This document shows positions 20,801-27,560 of a stretch of DNA of 64,000 nt, in pieces. The notes under the pieces are model-generated. The model worked only from the letters and a program-made list of their open reading frames with translations. It was not told the origin of the DNA and searched no databases. The position numbers and the translations under genes were made by a program. Positions within the stretch are counted from its first letter, which is position 1; every line of letters begins with the position of its first letter. The stretch is from NCBI RefSeq assembly GCF_002091635.1, contig NZ_BDAC01000007.1, positions 62,001 through 126,000 of the forward strand. The letters are read 5' to 3'. Source of the stretch: Pseudomonas indica NBRC 103045. GTDB taxonomy: Bacteria > Pseudomonadota > Gammaproteobacteria > Pseudomonadales > Pseudomonadaceae.

Positions 20801-23583
20801 AAAGCGCGCAGGCGCGGCGCGACTGGGACAACCAGAGCAAGGGCAACCGCACCAGCATCGGTGCAAGTTTCAACATCGGCGAGCAGAACGGTTTCACCCT
20901 CGACCTGGGCGCGAAGACCGCAACGGGGACCGGCAGCGGTCATGAGGTGACCCAGGTCAACAGCCATCTGGATACCGGCTCGCTGCTGCTGGTCAGCGGC
21001 GGCGATACCACCCTGGCCGGTGCGAAGATCCAGGCCGATAAGGTACAGGCCGCCATTGGCGGCGACCTGAATATCCAGTCGCGCCAGGATGAAGCGAAGA
21101 GCAAGACCGAGCAGAAGAGCGCGGGTGCGGGTGTCAGCATTTGCGTTCCGCCGTTCTGCTACGGCTCGACGGTCAGCGCCAGCGGTAGCTTGGCGGAAGG
21201 CAAGACCAGCGTCGAATACCGGGCGGTTACCGAGCAGAGTGGCATCTACGCAGGCCAGGGCGGCTACGACATCCGCGTGGGCGACACCACCCACCTGCAA
21301 GGTGGCGTGATCGCCAGCGAAGCCACGGCGGATAAGAACCGCCTGAGTACCGACCGTCTCGAATTCAGCGATATCCGCAACCGCAGCGAAATCAAGAGCC
21401 GGGCTGGCAGTATCAGCGTCTCCGCCAGCAGCTCGGGATCGAGCCATCCGGCGAATGGCGGTAAGGAAGTCGCCGGCAAGAGTGGCATCGGCGGTGGCCT
21501 GCCGATCGCGTTGAGCGAGTCCGACCATAGCACCACCCGCAGCGCCATCGGCGCCGGGACCGTCGAAGTACGCAATCCCGAAGGGGCCCATGACCTCGAT
21601 GGCCTGAGCCGCGATACGGCATCGGCGAACCAGGGGCTGGAGCGCCCGAATGAAAGAGCGATGCAGGAGCGCATCGACCTGATCCAGAGCACGGCGGCGC
21701 TGGGGCAGGGAATCGTCGGCGTCATGGCCAAGGCGAAACAGGACGAGGCGCAGCAGAAAGTCGAACGCGCCAATCAGACGGGGGCGGCTGCGGACATCGC
21801 GGCCGCCAATGCCGCGCTTGCCGAGGCGGCGGCCTGGGCCGCCGGCGGAGACAAACGCCTGCTGGCCGACATCACCACCGGCCTGGTGGCGGCGGGGTTC
21901 GGTGGCGTCAGTGGCGGAACGGCGGTAGGCGTCGTGGCCAACACCACGGCGGCGGATACCTTCAAGCTGATCGGCGACTACGCGGACAAGAAAGAGCGTG
22001 AAGCCACCGACGCGGCCAGCAAGGCAGCCTGGGCCGAAGGCGGTATTGCCCGCGTCCTGCTGCATGCAACGGCAGGCGCCGTCCAGGGCCTGGCCAGCGG
22101 CAACGTCCAAAGCGGCGCGGTGGGCGCGGGTGCGGCGGCAGCCCTCCTGCCGGTCATCGCCGACGCCCTGGCCAAGAGCGGGTTGGGAGAAAGCGATCAG
22201 AAGGCCCTGGCCACACTGATCGCCACGGGCGTGGGTACGAGCGTGGGCTCCGGCTCGGGCGGCAAGGTGGTGGCGGGCGGTACGGCGGCCGGCGTGGAGT
22301 TGTACAACCGGCAGTTGCATGAACGTGAGCAAGAATGGTTGATGAAGAACGCCAAGCGCTTTGCGGAAGAGCAGGACATTAGTGAGCAAGAAGCTTTGGA
22401 GCGTTTGGGCCAACAAGCTTTGAAAGAAACTGATTACCTATGGCGTGCTTTGCTCAGCGATGGTGACGATGGCGCCGCCAAGGCGTTCCTGCTGGCTTCT
22501 GGCCAAACCTTTATCAATGACTTAGGTGAACAGCAGGCTTTGTTCACGGCTGAAGGGCAGCAACTATTTCGTCCAGAAATGTTTGCGGATGTGGCGGACA
22601 CTCAGTTTTACCGCAACTTCGTGCAGAGCGGCATAAGCCGCAGTTTGGGAGCCGGTTTACGTAGGGAATTACAGGACTCAGGGATCGCCCTGAAGGATGG
22701 GGCGATTGACCTCGGCAAGGCGATCGTTGAGCAGCCGGGGACTGTACTGGAAGGGTTATGGGAAAGCATCAAAGGATTGCCTCAGAGCGTGAAGGACGGC
22801 CTGCACGATAGTGGCAACGCGATCGGTGAGGGTGCGGCGACTGCTTTTGATCCAGAAATTGGCGCTAGGCTCAATGCCATTTATGGCATGGATGTTTCCG
22901 CTGCCCAGCAGAGCCTTCTGCTAGTGCGTACGGCTACGGCGGTAGCTGGTGCGAGTTCGGTTGGGAGGGCGGGTGGAAAACTGACCAGTGAAGTTGCTGA
23001 GGCGGTTACCAAGAAGCTGGATGAAGTCTTAACTGAGCTAGCCAAGCAGTCGCTGATCAAGAGCGGCGGTGTGCATGGGTCGGATGGAGCACCACTGCTT
23101 GATTTGAAAAGGTTGACTACCGAGCAGAAAGGTAGGATGGGTGAGCTGTTTGGTGAGAACACGGTCAAGCAGATCATCCCAGATGGTGAGAAACTAGCTC
23201 GTATGCCGGGAATCGGTGAGACGGGTATTGATGATCTATATAAGGTTAATCGCCCCGATGTGGATTATGTGGTGATCGAGTACAAGTTTGTGGGCAGCGA
23301 AACTGGCAAGGGTAGTTCGCGCTTGGGTAATACATCGGATGGAAGGCAGGGAAGTGAAAGTTGGACTCTTGGCTCAGGAAGACTGGAAAAAGCGGTTGGG
23401 GAAAACATGGTTCCTGATATCGAGATAGCTGTACGTGGCAGCCGAGTCGAAACCTGGGTTGTAACTACACGGCCAGATGGCTCGACAATTGTCGAGGTTC
23501 TTGATGTCTTGGGGAAGGTAAAAACTATTGATACGTCAAGGATACTTAATTCCAATGTGGATATGGTTGGGCCTAAACTATGA
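11821..23583 (+). CDS. cdiA: CdiA contact-dependent inhibition effector with PoNe-like DNase C-terminus
   Basis: A 3,920-residue exported filament that delivers a toxin into neighbouring cells. Signal peptide about 1-29. TPS secretion domain about 30-300 with NPHGITCDGCGF starting at residue 137. FHA-1 type repeats (LDN, GG/LS pattern) run to about 1830. A Cys-containing, less repetitive receptor-binding region spans about 1840-2290. FHA-2 type repeats (AGRDL pattern) run to about 3200. A glycine/alanine-rich pretoxin ends at VAGGTAAGVELYNRQLH (to residue 3500). The last 420 residues are the variable toxin, with GIDDLY (Asp 3804/3805) and IEYKF (Glu 3820, Lys 3822), a PD-(D/E)xK arrangement like PoNe DNases. 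No VENN motif was seen. The ATG at 11821 is chosen because the signal peptide begins there. Confidence 0.92.
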   Translation: MDVRSPFFQNIALILSGVLFLNPLVATAADLAVAAGGGATLTQAGNGVPVVNIAKPNSNGLSHNKFSELNVGQQGLILNNATSATQSTQLGGIILGNANLQGQAAGLILNEVTGGNPSQLKGYTEVAGKSAHVIVANPHGITCDGCGFLNTPRVTLSTGKPVVENGRLDRFSVDGGEIVIEGAGLNASNIDQFDLITRSARLNAELHAKQLNVITGRNEVKAGDLSVTAKADDGSDKPALAIDSSALGGMYAGAIRLVGTEAGVGVKLAGDMAASGGDIRIDANGRLTLAQTAASGDIRLNAQSIELTDKTYAGNTVNAQASGEIANRQSLAARNTVSLTGLQVSNAGVIEAGVNPDNTRNATGDVSLTGQSVRNSGTVIASRNLDANLTGTLDNRGGTLSGKASTTVGAATLDNSAKGRLLSSGSLTVDVDALNNRGGLVASGKDLNLTSTNHLDNQAGEISSQTVVAIEGGKVDNRSGLVTAGSALSVTASELDNSAQGTLSSQGSLKLVEAAVNNQDGAIVAAQRLDITGKSLDNRGGLVSGKADVAVAVDAVDNREQGTVIADGQLNATASELRNGNGGQVAAKGDVTVRVGNLSQQGGELLSQGQLTLDADQVDNRNAGLIAASKGLEIRVGESLLNGGGEISTQGKANLRVQAVAGQPAALLDNSNGGLIIGDQGLTLTVQRLLNHTKGMLSGRDGLLLTGDSLDNSTGGTLSSQKTLGVQLSGALDNHGQGALLSGGSLTVEAGSLDNSQGGLTTSGAGLTVTAGQINNHDQGRIAAKGEVQVTASGLDQQKGGELVSETALTLDLQGGALNNSDHGLIATPGTLLLNNLGRVDNSLGGEISSTQSFLLKARELNNAAGRIISSQELQLQITGALLNNLKGALSAAKLTVQARSLDNSVGGVLVSKGDIGIDLKGKLDNHGQGLISASTALKIDSAELDNSSDGLLASGGALRLTTGTADNQGGILASQGTLEATTGNLDNRNGVISSQQALSLSADAVDNRDKGLIASAAGLALTADSLDSSHGGEVSAKGDLSLTVARLIQQQGRLIGEAGVHLDLLGGDLDNRGGLLSAQGALTLENLGKLDNRGGELSSSQSYNLTASAIDNGDKGRLISAGTLGLELGTGALRNAGGGLISGWLGLTVKAGSLNNSGLGTLSSREGSVGVELSGALDNSGEGAVVGKGALSVAAASLDNSAKGILSSGGDLELTLSGALNNRDGGLIDTQGGLTASAGAVDNHAGQIGSQKTATVNAASLDNSAGQLSSNAALTLTLAGNLLNTQSAKLASAGPLVLKAAAIDNRGGSLISQNLLHLTAASLNNSNGGTLAARNALGITLSGGLDNSTDGLIHSQQNTIGIRAQSLNNADGTLSSQQDLAINLDGALNNQGGRLESRAGNLDLQQASRVDNSGGVLSSMNGWLKLITTGLFDNDAGTTQAQALDITANGLDNRGGHISALTGDADLDIGTATVNNQGGGLYAHQLLAVIAGDFNNQGVAQGEGGQVGAHTVDFSLSGVLNNHFGVVESDTTLSLKAGAIDNTAGTLRALGNTGTTRITTTSGALDNRFGTLETANIDFTLSLASLMNAAGKMLHTGSGTFGLASSQVMQAGGSLVTNGSLTLSADSWTNSSVLQAARLTLNIGTFTQTAEGQLLASQSLTGTGGNWINNGLLASDGSVSLTLTGSYGGSGRLTSLGDLSLKAVDIDLTDAASVTAGGIGSLTATGTLSNYGTLTAAEDLTLRAATLNNYGTLGAGERLDAFTTVFLNEEGLVFSGADMRLFGNQLTNRRGDIYSNGLLVIARNTQGAEASLFSNLSGTVESAGDMSIAASSLTNARETLNITTRKLAARMTYAGCYDCSGKRNANFILEEVDRTEATDASARASLLAGGGMHLSGGAVENRYSLIAAAGDLRIDSDTFSNQGAQVGDYTRKRFLNSHRTNSIENVFNAVDVFNARHWPESTSSGTITRDINQFIQAYIYDNYSLGSPVFTAREDAAYDAVVQAGGNVTITAQTVEQGVIRPSFAYTRIGSRVGETYVAGNDLTTIVTLNPQLPPDLRQRQVNPLTLPGFSLPSGQNGLFRISSQDATAGTASAAQSGVAVETQQGGSVQVGIGQDTPMANVATASGLSLGDTQGAAPTVSAGMPAVEGIEGLPATSRPAGAHKYLIETNPALTNLKQFMSSDYLLGNLGYDTDMAQKRLGDGFYEQRLIREAIVARTGQRFLAGLTSDEAMFRYLMDNAIASKASLGLSLGVTLSAEQVAALTHDIVWLEEQEVLGEKVLVPVLYLAQAKDRLAPNGALIQGRDVALIAGQDLSNQGTLRAGRNLDVTANNIANGGLMEANERLSLLATDSIRNAQGGIIAGRDVSAIALTGDIVNERSLTTHASAGAGYTDREAFADSAARIEAANNLTLSAGRDIQNIGSALSAGNDLAMSAGRDLRLVSAAEHDLSRRDASRYNIGREQVTQHGSDINAGRDLSASAGNDLTVSASRVTAGRDMALSATGDVRLESAANESHFELHRDGNHKDVDIERDRVTQQGSELSAGGDLLVQAGGDLTAVASTLKAGDEAYLVAGGNLELLSAEDYSHDLSDIRKKSSNSKKARRDEVTQISQVGTLLGSGGDAVLLAGEDMRIMGSEIESRGGAVSLSAAGDVQIGHVLDSLETSHSSSTSKRSWGGLKSGKAKHEVAESQTEVVGSLISGETLGIQAGRDVKVTGSGLVSTGDLSVVAGRDLSVEAGTNSFSRTEKHKVKSRDLTGIATGNNLGLDDITGDLHLSISKQKGNGSAQETTLTGSTIGSSEGNVELVAGRRMDVIASDLVSTKDMRLVASDVNIEAGIETAKETSQSSSSSLGVGRVVGGALVDTVKSIRDNVRAARDAEDDRLKAVKGAQALLSTYSLASDMDSSAANLADGKPANSGGSVIKIGTEVAYSRSKSSSEYSSETVRQSTLNSGGTLNITATGKDASSQGDIRVVGSDLKAADTQLLAKNDILLESAQARRDWDNQSKGNRTSIGASFNIGEQNGFTLDLGAKTATGTGSGHEVTQVNSHLDTGSLLLVSGGDTTLAGAKIQADKVQAAIGGDLNIQSRQDEAKSKTEQKSAGAGVSICVPPFCYGSTVSASGSLAEGKTSVEYRAVTEQSGIYAGQGGYDIRVGDTTHLQGGVIASEATADKNRLSTDRLEFSDIRNRSEIKSRAGSISVSASSSGSSHPANGGKEVAGKSGIGGGLPIALSESDHSTTRSAIGAGTVEVRNPEGAHDLDGLSRDTASANQGLERPNERAMQERIDLIQSTAALGQGIVGVMAKAKQDEAQQKVERANQTGAAADIAAANAALAEAAAWAAGGDKRLLADITTGLVAAGFGGVSGGTAVGVVANTTAADTFKLIGDYADKKEREATDAASKAAWAEGGIARVLLHATAGAVQGLASGNVQSGAVGAGAAAALLPVIADALAKSGLGESDQKALATLIATGVGTSVGSGSGGKVVAGGTAAGVELYNRQLHEREQEWLMKNAKRFAEEQDISEQEALERLGQQALKETDYLWRALLSDGDDGAAKAFLLASGQTFINDLGEQQALFTAEGQQLFRPEMFADVADTQFYRNFVQSGISRSLGAGLRRELQDSGIALKDGAIDLGKAIVEQPGTVLEGLWESIKGLPQSVKDGLHDSGNAIGEGAATAFDPEIGARLNAIYGMDVSAAQQSLLLVRTATAVAGASSVGRAGGKLTSEVAEAVTKKLDEVLTELAKQSLIKSGGVHGSDGAPLLDLKRLTTEQKGRMGELFGENTVKQIIPDGEKLARMPGIGETGIDDLYKVNRPDVDYVVIEYKFVGSETGKGSSRLGNTSDGRQGSESWTLGSGRLEKAVGENMVPDIEIAVRGSRVETWVVTTRPDGSTIVEVLDVLGKVKTIDTSRILNSNVDMVGPKL

Positions 23584-24431
23584 TTCGAGCACCGATGGGT
23601 GATGGTTCTTATTGGAATCATTGGGTCGGCTTTTCGGAGAAGACAATAAGTAAAAAGTTGGATGCCTTAGTTGCGCCAGCTGCTAATGAGACCTATGAAG
23701 CGCAGTTTTTGTTTGATTTATCAAGAGATAATTTTCGTCTTCTCCTGCGTCGTTATTCTCGCGGAGATACTATCCGCGAGCTTGGTCGGTACCTCTCTGA
23801 CGCGCTGAGTGCCTGGGAGCGATCAAACCAGTTGGCCGAGCGTATCTGCTGTGAGCACAATCTCAAGAGCTGCCGCGACTGGACCTTCGAACTATCGAAC
23901 CTCAACCATTACAACTGGTGCTTCTGGTTGGTGGGGCTGGCGCTAGCCCTAGAGATTCCTGAGGAGCAATGGCAGCGTCTGCTGACGCTGATAGGTGGTG
24001 AAGGGGAGGATGTGTTGCTCGATCGGGTAATTGCCAGCCGGCAGCCGTTCCGCAAGGTTGGTACCCAGTTACTACATACTAAACCTTATACCCGCTTACT
24101 TGAGACTATTGATGCATCGCGAGAGGATCAGGCAGTTTTGTTGCTTAGTTTTGTCGAGCACTGGTATGGAGAGCTGAAGCGCAAAGGTAAAGACGAACTG
24201 TGGTGGTATAACTATGGCGATGCAGAAAAACATCCGCTGGAGAAAGGTAGCTACTTTGGACGTTGGTGTATTGAAGCAGTTGCGGCAGTGAAAGCCTTTG
24301 GCATCGATGAAAGTCTTTGCTTGGGGCATGAGAATTATCCAGGCGATTTGCTTCGTCCGGATGGACCAAGTACGCACCTCGTACATCGTGAGCAGAAGAA
24401 AAGCTGGTTGTTAAGACTGTTTGGAAAGTAA
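23580..24431 (+). CDS. cdiI: PoNi-like (DUF1911) immunity protein for the CdiA toxin
   Basis: A 283-residue cytoplasmic protein that should neutralise the adjacent PoNe-like toxin. Its start overlaps the cdiA stop by 4 bases (ATGA), so the two are translationally coupled. The N-terminal part (about 30-130) resembles DUF1910. The C-terminal part has WYGELKRKG, GSYFGRWCIEAVAAVKAFGI and ENYPGDLLRPD, the pattern of DUF1911 in PoNi immunity proteins: an aromatic-G-W-C/F-E-A block followed by a YP-DL end. A truncated copy of its first part lies at 26429-26792. The family is recognised from memory of motifs. Confidence 0.8.
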   Translation: MIRAPMGDGSYWNHWVGFSEKTISKKLDALVAPAANETYEAQFLFDLSRDNFRLLLRRYSRGDTIRELGRYLSDALSAWERSNQLAERICCEHNLKSCRDWTFELSNLNHYNWCFWLVGLALALEIPEEQWQRLLTLIGGEGEDVLLDRVIASRQPFRKVGTQLLHTKPYTRLLETIDASREDQAVLLLSFVEHWYGELKRKGKDELWWYNYGDAEKHPLEKGSYFGRWCIEAVAAVKAFGIDESLCLGHENYPGDLLRPDGPSTHLVHREQKKSWLLRLFGK

Positions 24432-24650
24432 ATAGGCAGGTGTCCTGTCCAAACGTCCAACAACCCTCCCCCTGCACTGGCAGAAGGAATTTTCTCCCTG
24501 CCAGTTGCTCTCTAATCGCTTCCGCTATGTCACTTGTCATTTTTTCTACCTGAACAAGCCGGCGTTCCCTCTGATGTCCCACCTTTCTAAACGTTCGGAC
24601 CCGAGAAGACCTGCTGTTACTGGCCAGTAGCTCGGATCTGGATGTGGCCG
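24432..24650. other. Intercassette spacer with conserved motif
   Basis: No gene is seen. A motif at 24441-24476 (GTGTCCTGTCCAAACGTCCA followed by ACA and a C-rich run) recurs with few changes at 27432-27466, also downstream of an immunity gene and upstream of an orphan cassette. The rest is unique sequence up to 24651, where homology to the cdiA pretoxin region resumes abruptly. Confidence 0.55.
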
Positions 24651-24699
24651 AGCAGGCGCCGTCCAGGGCCTGGCCAGCGGCAACGTCCAAAGCGGCGCC

Positions 24700-26151
24700 G
24701 TGGGCGCGGGTGCGGCGGCAGCCCTCCTGCCGGTCATCGCCGACGCTCTGGCCAAGAGCGGGTTGGGAGAAAGCGACCAGAAGGCTCTGGCCACACTGAT
24801 CGCCACGGGCGTGGGTACGAGCGTGGGCTCCGGCTCGGGCGGCAAGGTGGTGGCGGGCGGTACGGCGGCCGGCGTGGAGTTGTACAACCGGCAGTTGCAC
24901 CGGACCGAGCGCAAAACGCTGGAAGAAGAGGCGGATCGCCTGAGCGAGAAGGGGCGGAGCCAGTCCGGGGCAACTTGGGAAGACCTGCTGTTGCTGGCCA
25001 GCGGCGCGGAGCTGGACGCAGCCGAGAACGCGCGGCTGCAAGCGATTCTGGCGCAGTTCGGTCCCGATAACCCGGAGGCTGATGTTTTCGCCAGGGACTT
25101 GAAGGTGGCGCTGGGCGTGGTCCAGGGACTGGCGGAGCGCAACATTGTGCTGACCTGGTCCGATGGCAAACCGATTGTCGCCAATGGTGCTCCGGTCTAT
25201 GCCTTCCGGGCTACGAATGCCCAGTACAACGATTCGACCCTATTCAACACCAGCGCGCCCTACCTCACACCGCAAGGCTCTCCATGGGCGGGTACCGAAG
25301 AGCTGGTGCCGGAGCTGTGGAAGCAGCAGTTCGGTGAGCGAAACGCCGTTCGATACCTGAACGAAATTTTGTATAGCTCCACCAGCCAGAGCGACTTCGA
25401 CGACGCCTTCCAGCGCGTATCGCAGGTGGCCAGTGGCGGTGTGGCCAACGTCACCTGGGACGTCGACGCGGCGCTTCTGCTGAGCGGCAGCGGCGGTGCG
25501 GTGCAAGCCGTGAGAACCATGCTGGCGCGCCGCACCATCGCGGCGGAAGCCGGTGCCGCAGGCGAGAGGATCGTCCAAGAGGAACTATCGAACCTGGTCG
25601 CCAACGGTTCGTCCTACTTTACCGGCAGTCGGATCATCCAGAAGGACACCACCGTCCAACTGACCGAAGAAGTGGTGCTGACCAGCGGCCAAGTGGTACC
25701 GAAAGGCAGCGTGGTGACCGTCAACGGCGATGCGATGAAGATCGTACAGCCTGACGGAAACGTGATGACGGGTTCATACTCCAGGGCGGTGGCGGAGGTT
25801 AAGGGGCTGCCTGCGCCAGAGATGGCTGAAGCTAGTCGATTTATAGCGGCTTCAGAGATGCCCTTTAAGGTTGGGCAAGTAATCACTAATGCAGGCAGGG
25901 CGGTAACCAAACACCCAGAATACTTTGGTTTTAGCTCAACGCAGGAATTGCGGAAAATATTCCGTTCAGATGCAGAGCTTAATGAGTTGGCTTCGAATGC
26001 AGTTCAGGAAATTTTAAGCTCTGGTTCGAGAACAACTGGTGCAGGCGGTAGATATCCGAATGGTTGGGTGACATATACTTTGCCTGACGGGCGAGCTGCT
26101 AGTTGGACAGCATCAGGCGAATTTATTGGATTCAGAGGGGTGCAGAGGTGA
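24700..26151 (+). CDS. Orphan CdiA C-terminal cassette 1 (toxin of unknown type)
   Basis: A 483-residue fragment with no secretion domain. Homology to cdiA starts at about 24651 and runs to the NRQLH junction (24898), matching cdiA up to 22320. A new pretoxin region follows (about residues 70-365), which is repeated almost unchanged in cassette 3. The toxin proper begins after AEVKGLP (about residue 370) and ends YPNGWVTYTLPDGRAASW...GFRGVQR. I do not recognise this toxin family; the compact beta-rich tail could be an RNase fold, which is a guess. The only start candidate is a GTG at 24700 inside the homology arm, so expression is uncertain. The stop overlaps the next gene by one base (TGATG). 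Confidence 0.6.
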   Translation: MGAGAAAALLPVIADALAKSGLGESDQKALATLIATGVGTSVGSGSGGKVVAGGTAAGVELYNRQLHRTERKTLEEEADRLSEKGRSQSGATWEDLLLLASGAELDAAENARLQAILAQFGPDNPEADVFARDLKVALGVVQGLAERNIVLTWSDGKPIVANGAPVYAFRATNAQYNDSTLFNTSAPYLTPQGSPWAGTEELVPELWKQQFGERNAVRYLNEILYSSTSQSDFDDAFQRVSQVASGGVANVTWDVDAALLLSGSGGAVQAVRTMLARRTIAAEAGAAGERIVQEELSNLVANGSSYFTGSRIIQKDTTVQLTEEVVLTSGQVVPKGSVVTVNGDAMKIVQPDGNVMTGSYSRAVAEVKGLPAPEMAEASRFIAASEMPFKVGQVITNAGRAVTKHPEYFGFSSTQELRKIFRSDAELNELASNAVQEILSSGSRTTGAGGRYPNGWVTYTLPDGRAASWTASGEFIGFRGVQR

Positions 26152-26396
26152 TGGCTGTTTTAGTGTTTGAGAAAGTTGGTGATATCCATAGTGAATATCC
26201 GTATTTGTGTGTTTATTTGAGTGGTGAAACTGCACCTTTTTTGGAAGTGACGGTTAATTCTGATAGGAAATTGGAGTTTAAATTTTATTCTATTGGGAAA
26301 GATTTCTCTCTTGGTGTTGATGAAATGAAAGAAATAGTAAGTAGAGCGGAAGTGTTTTTACCCCAGGCTTTGGAGAATGAAGACTCTGCTTTTTAG
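26151..26396 (+). CDS. Immunity protein for orphan cassette 1
   Basis: An 81-residue acidic protein beginning MAVLVFEKVGDIHSEYPYLC. Its role is inferred from position: its ATG overlaps the stop of the orphan toxin by one base, and it is AT-rich like the toxin tail. No domain family is recognised. It may protect against siblings that carry this toxin on a full CdiA. Confidence 0.6.
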   Translation: MAVLVFEKVGDIHSEYPYLCVYLSGETAPFLEVTVNSDRKLEFKFYSIGKDFSLGVDEMKEIVSRAEVFLPQALENEDSAF

Positions 26397-26428
26397 AAAG
26401 AGGGTGCAGAGTTGAGTGCTACGCAATA

Positions 26429-26792
26429 TTCCAATGTGGATATGGTTGGGCCTAAACTATGATTAGAGCACCGATGGTGGAATAATTGGGTCGGATTTTT
26501 GGAGCAGGCAATAAATAAAAAGTTGGATGCCTTAGGCTCTGTACGAAAAGTGCCTGCGCTCGGTGATGCGTCGTTAAAAATCGGCTCGGAATGCTCATTT
26601 ACAGCACGTAAACTCCGCTTCCTCACCGATTTTTGCCTAGCCTGACCTTCGCTCGGCGACTTTTCGTACAGACCCTAGTTGCGCCAGCTGCTAATGAGAC
26701 CTATGAGTCGCAGTTTTTGTTTGATTTATCAAGAGATAATTTTCGTCTTCTCCTGCGTCGTTATTCTCGCGGAGATACTATCCGCGAGCTTT
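26429..26792 (+). pseudogene. Truncated copy of the cdiA end and PoNi-like immunity gene, split by a MITE
   Basis: Matches the end of cdiA and the first 70 or so codons of the immunity gene (about 23551-23782). It has small deletions near the start, a 141-bp miniature element inserted at a TA, and an abrupt end after the RGDTIREL codons. The break is followed by an insertion-sequence-like end at 26800. It cannot make a protein but shows that this toxin/immunity pair was duplicated or displaced here. Confidence 0.85.
26535..26675. mobile_element. 141-bp MITE, copy B, with proven TA target duplication
   Basis: Terminal repeats GGCTCTGTACGAAAAGT and its inverse, ending CGTACAGACCC. It is flanked by TA on both sides (26533-26534 and 26676-26677). 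The uninterrupted homologous site, ATGCCTTAGTTGCGCC, exists at 23664-23679 in the intact immunity gene, so the empty and filled sites can be compared directly. TA duplication and short palindromic ends fit a non-autonomous IS630/Tc1-mariner-type element. There is no coding capacity. Core at 26590-26612. Confidence 0.88.
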
Positions 26793-26799
26793 GGTGGGT

Positions 26800-26831
26800 C
26801 TGTAAATTGAACTGTGTAACAGCCCTTTGAG
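26800..26831. repeat. 32-bp repeat resembling an insertion-sequence end
   Basis: Reads CTGTAAATTGAACTGTGTAA onward and is identical over 32 bases to 38337-38368. It contains an inverted dyad of the TGTAA/TTACA type, as at the ends of some IS256-like elements. No transposase is nearby, so it is probably the scar of an excised or deleted element. It marks the truncation point of the immunity pseudogene. Confidence 0.5.
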
Positions 26832-26986
26832 GGCACCTTTAAAAACGTAGGCGAGGCAGTCAGCACAAGGCAAAAACAAGCGAAAAAGCGCAGTTTACGA
26901 GCTGTAAATGAGCATTTTGACTGGGCTCGCATTCGAGCTTGTTTTTAACGCAGTGATGACAACGCAGGTAGTTTTTAGAGGTGCCC
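26831..26986. mobile_element. Second MITE type with the same internal core
   Basis: About 156 bp bounded by GGGCACCTTTAAAAAC and the inverse GTTTTTAGAGGTGCCC. The ends differ from the 141-bp element, but bases 26894-26916 carry the same 23-bp core (inverted) and similar flanking sequence. It is non-coding and abuts the insertion-sequence-like end on its left. Confidence 0.68.
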
Positions 26987-27057
26987 CTATAGGGTGTATT
27001 TGGATAAGGCCACAGGAACGGTGAAAAACTTCCATCCGAAGTAATGGTGAGGCGCTT

Positions 27058-27420
27058 ATGAAAGAATTGTTCGGTCAGCCATACAGCGAGTCAGACCCTT
27101 ATTGGATAGTTAAAGGGTATTTTGACAGGATGTATAACGATGACTACTTCATTGAGGCGGCTGGCTATATTGTGAAGAGGTGGGGATTCAGTACGGACGG
27201 GGCATACTGTAACTTTCCTGATGAAAATAGTCCGTTTGATGAAGAACACTTTGAGGGGGTTGAGTTTGCTTATGGTTATCCCCCTGAGAATGAAGATACA
27301 GTTGTTGTGAGTGAGGCGGTTTGTTCTGAATACATTCGGTTGGCTTGTGAGAAATATATTCAACGTCATCCTGAGGATGCTGCGAAAGTAAAAGAGCTAT
27401 TGGATAGTCTCTCTTTCTAA
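27058..27420 (+). CDS. Orphan CdiI ribonuclease-toxin immunity protein
   Basis: A 120-residue acidic protein starting MKELFGQPYSESDPYW. The run DDYFIEAAGYIVKRWGFST and the segment PDENSPFDEEHFEGVEFAYG resemble, from memory, the family annotated as 'ribonuclease toxin immunity protein CdiI'. No matching toxin is left: the upstream sequence is the PoNi pseudogene and two repeat elements. A cell keeping it would resist neighbours that still carry the cognate toxin. A start-proximal purine run lies before the ATG. Confidence 0.7.
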   Translation: MKELFGQPYSESDPYWIVKGYFDRMYNDDYFIEAAGYIVKRWGFSTDGAYCNFPDENSPFDEEHFEGVEFAYGYPPENEDTVVVSEAVCSEYIRLACEKYIQRHPEDAAKVKELLDSLSF

Positions 27421-27431
27421 TCCCGGGCTGC

Positions 27432-27466
27432 GTGTCCCGTCCAATCGTCCAACAGACTTCCCCTGC
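27432..27466. repeat. Second copy of the intercassette motif
   Basis: Reads GTGTCCCGTCCAATCGTCCA then ACAGACTTCCCCTGC, a close match to 24441-24476. As there, it follows an immunity gene stop and precedes a cdiA homology arm. It may be a relic of cassette duplication or a shared regulatory or recombination element. Confidence 0.5.
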
Positions 27467-27560
27467 CTCTGCGGCGGGGGATTTTCCTCTATCGACCCGA
27501 CCGATTCTGTCGTTTCAATCCGCCGCTCGGGACCGAGTCAAGCCGCCCTGTCCGTAGACA

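Noticed and set aside
26800-27057. Possible insertion sequence with a transposase gene
   Set aside because: Only an end-like 32-mer and a non-coding MITE are present; no reading frame with transposase motifs is seen on either strand.
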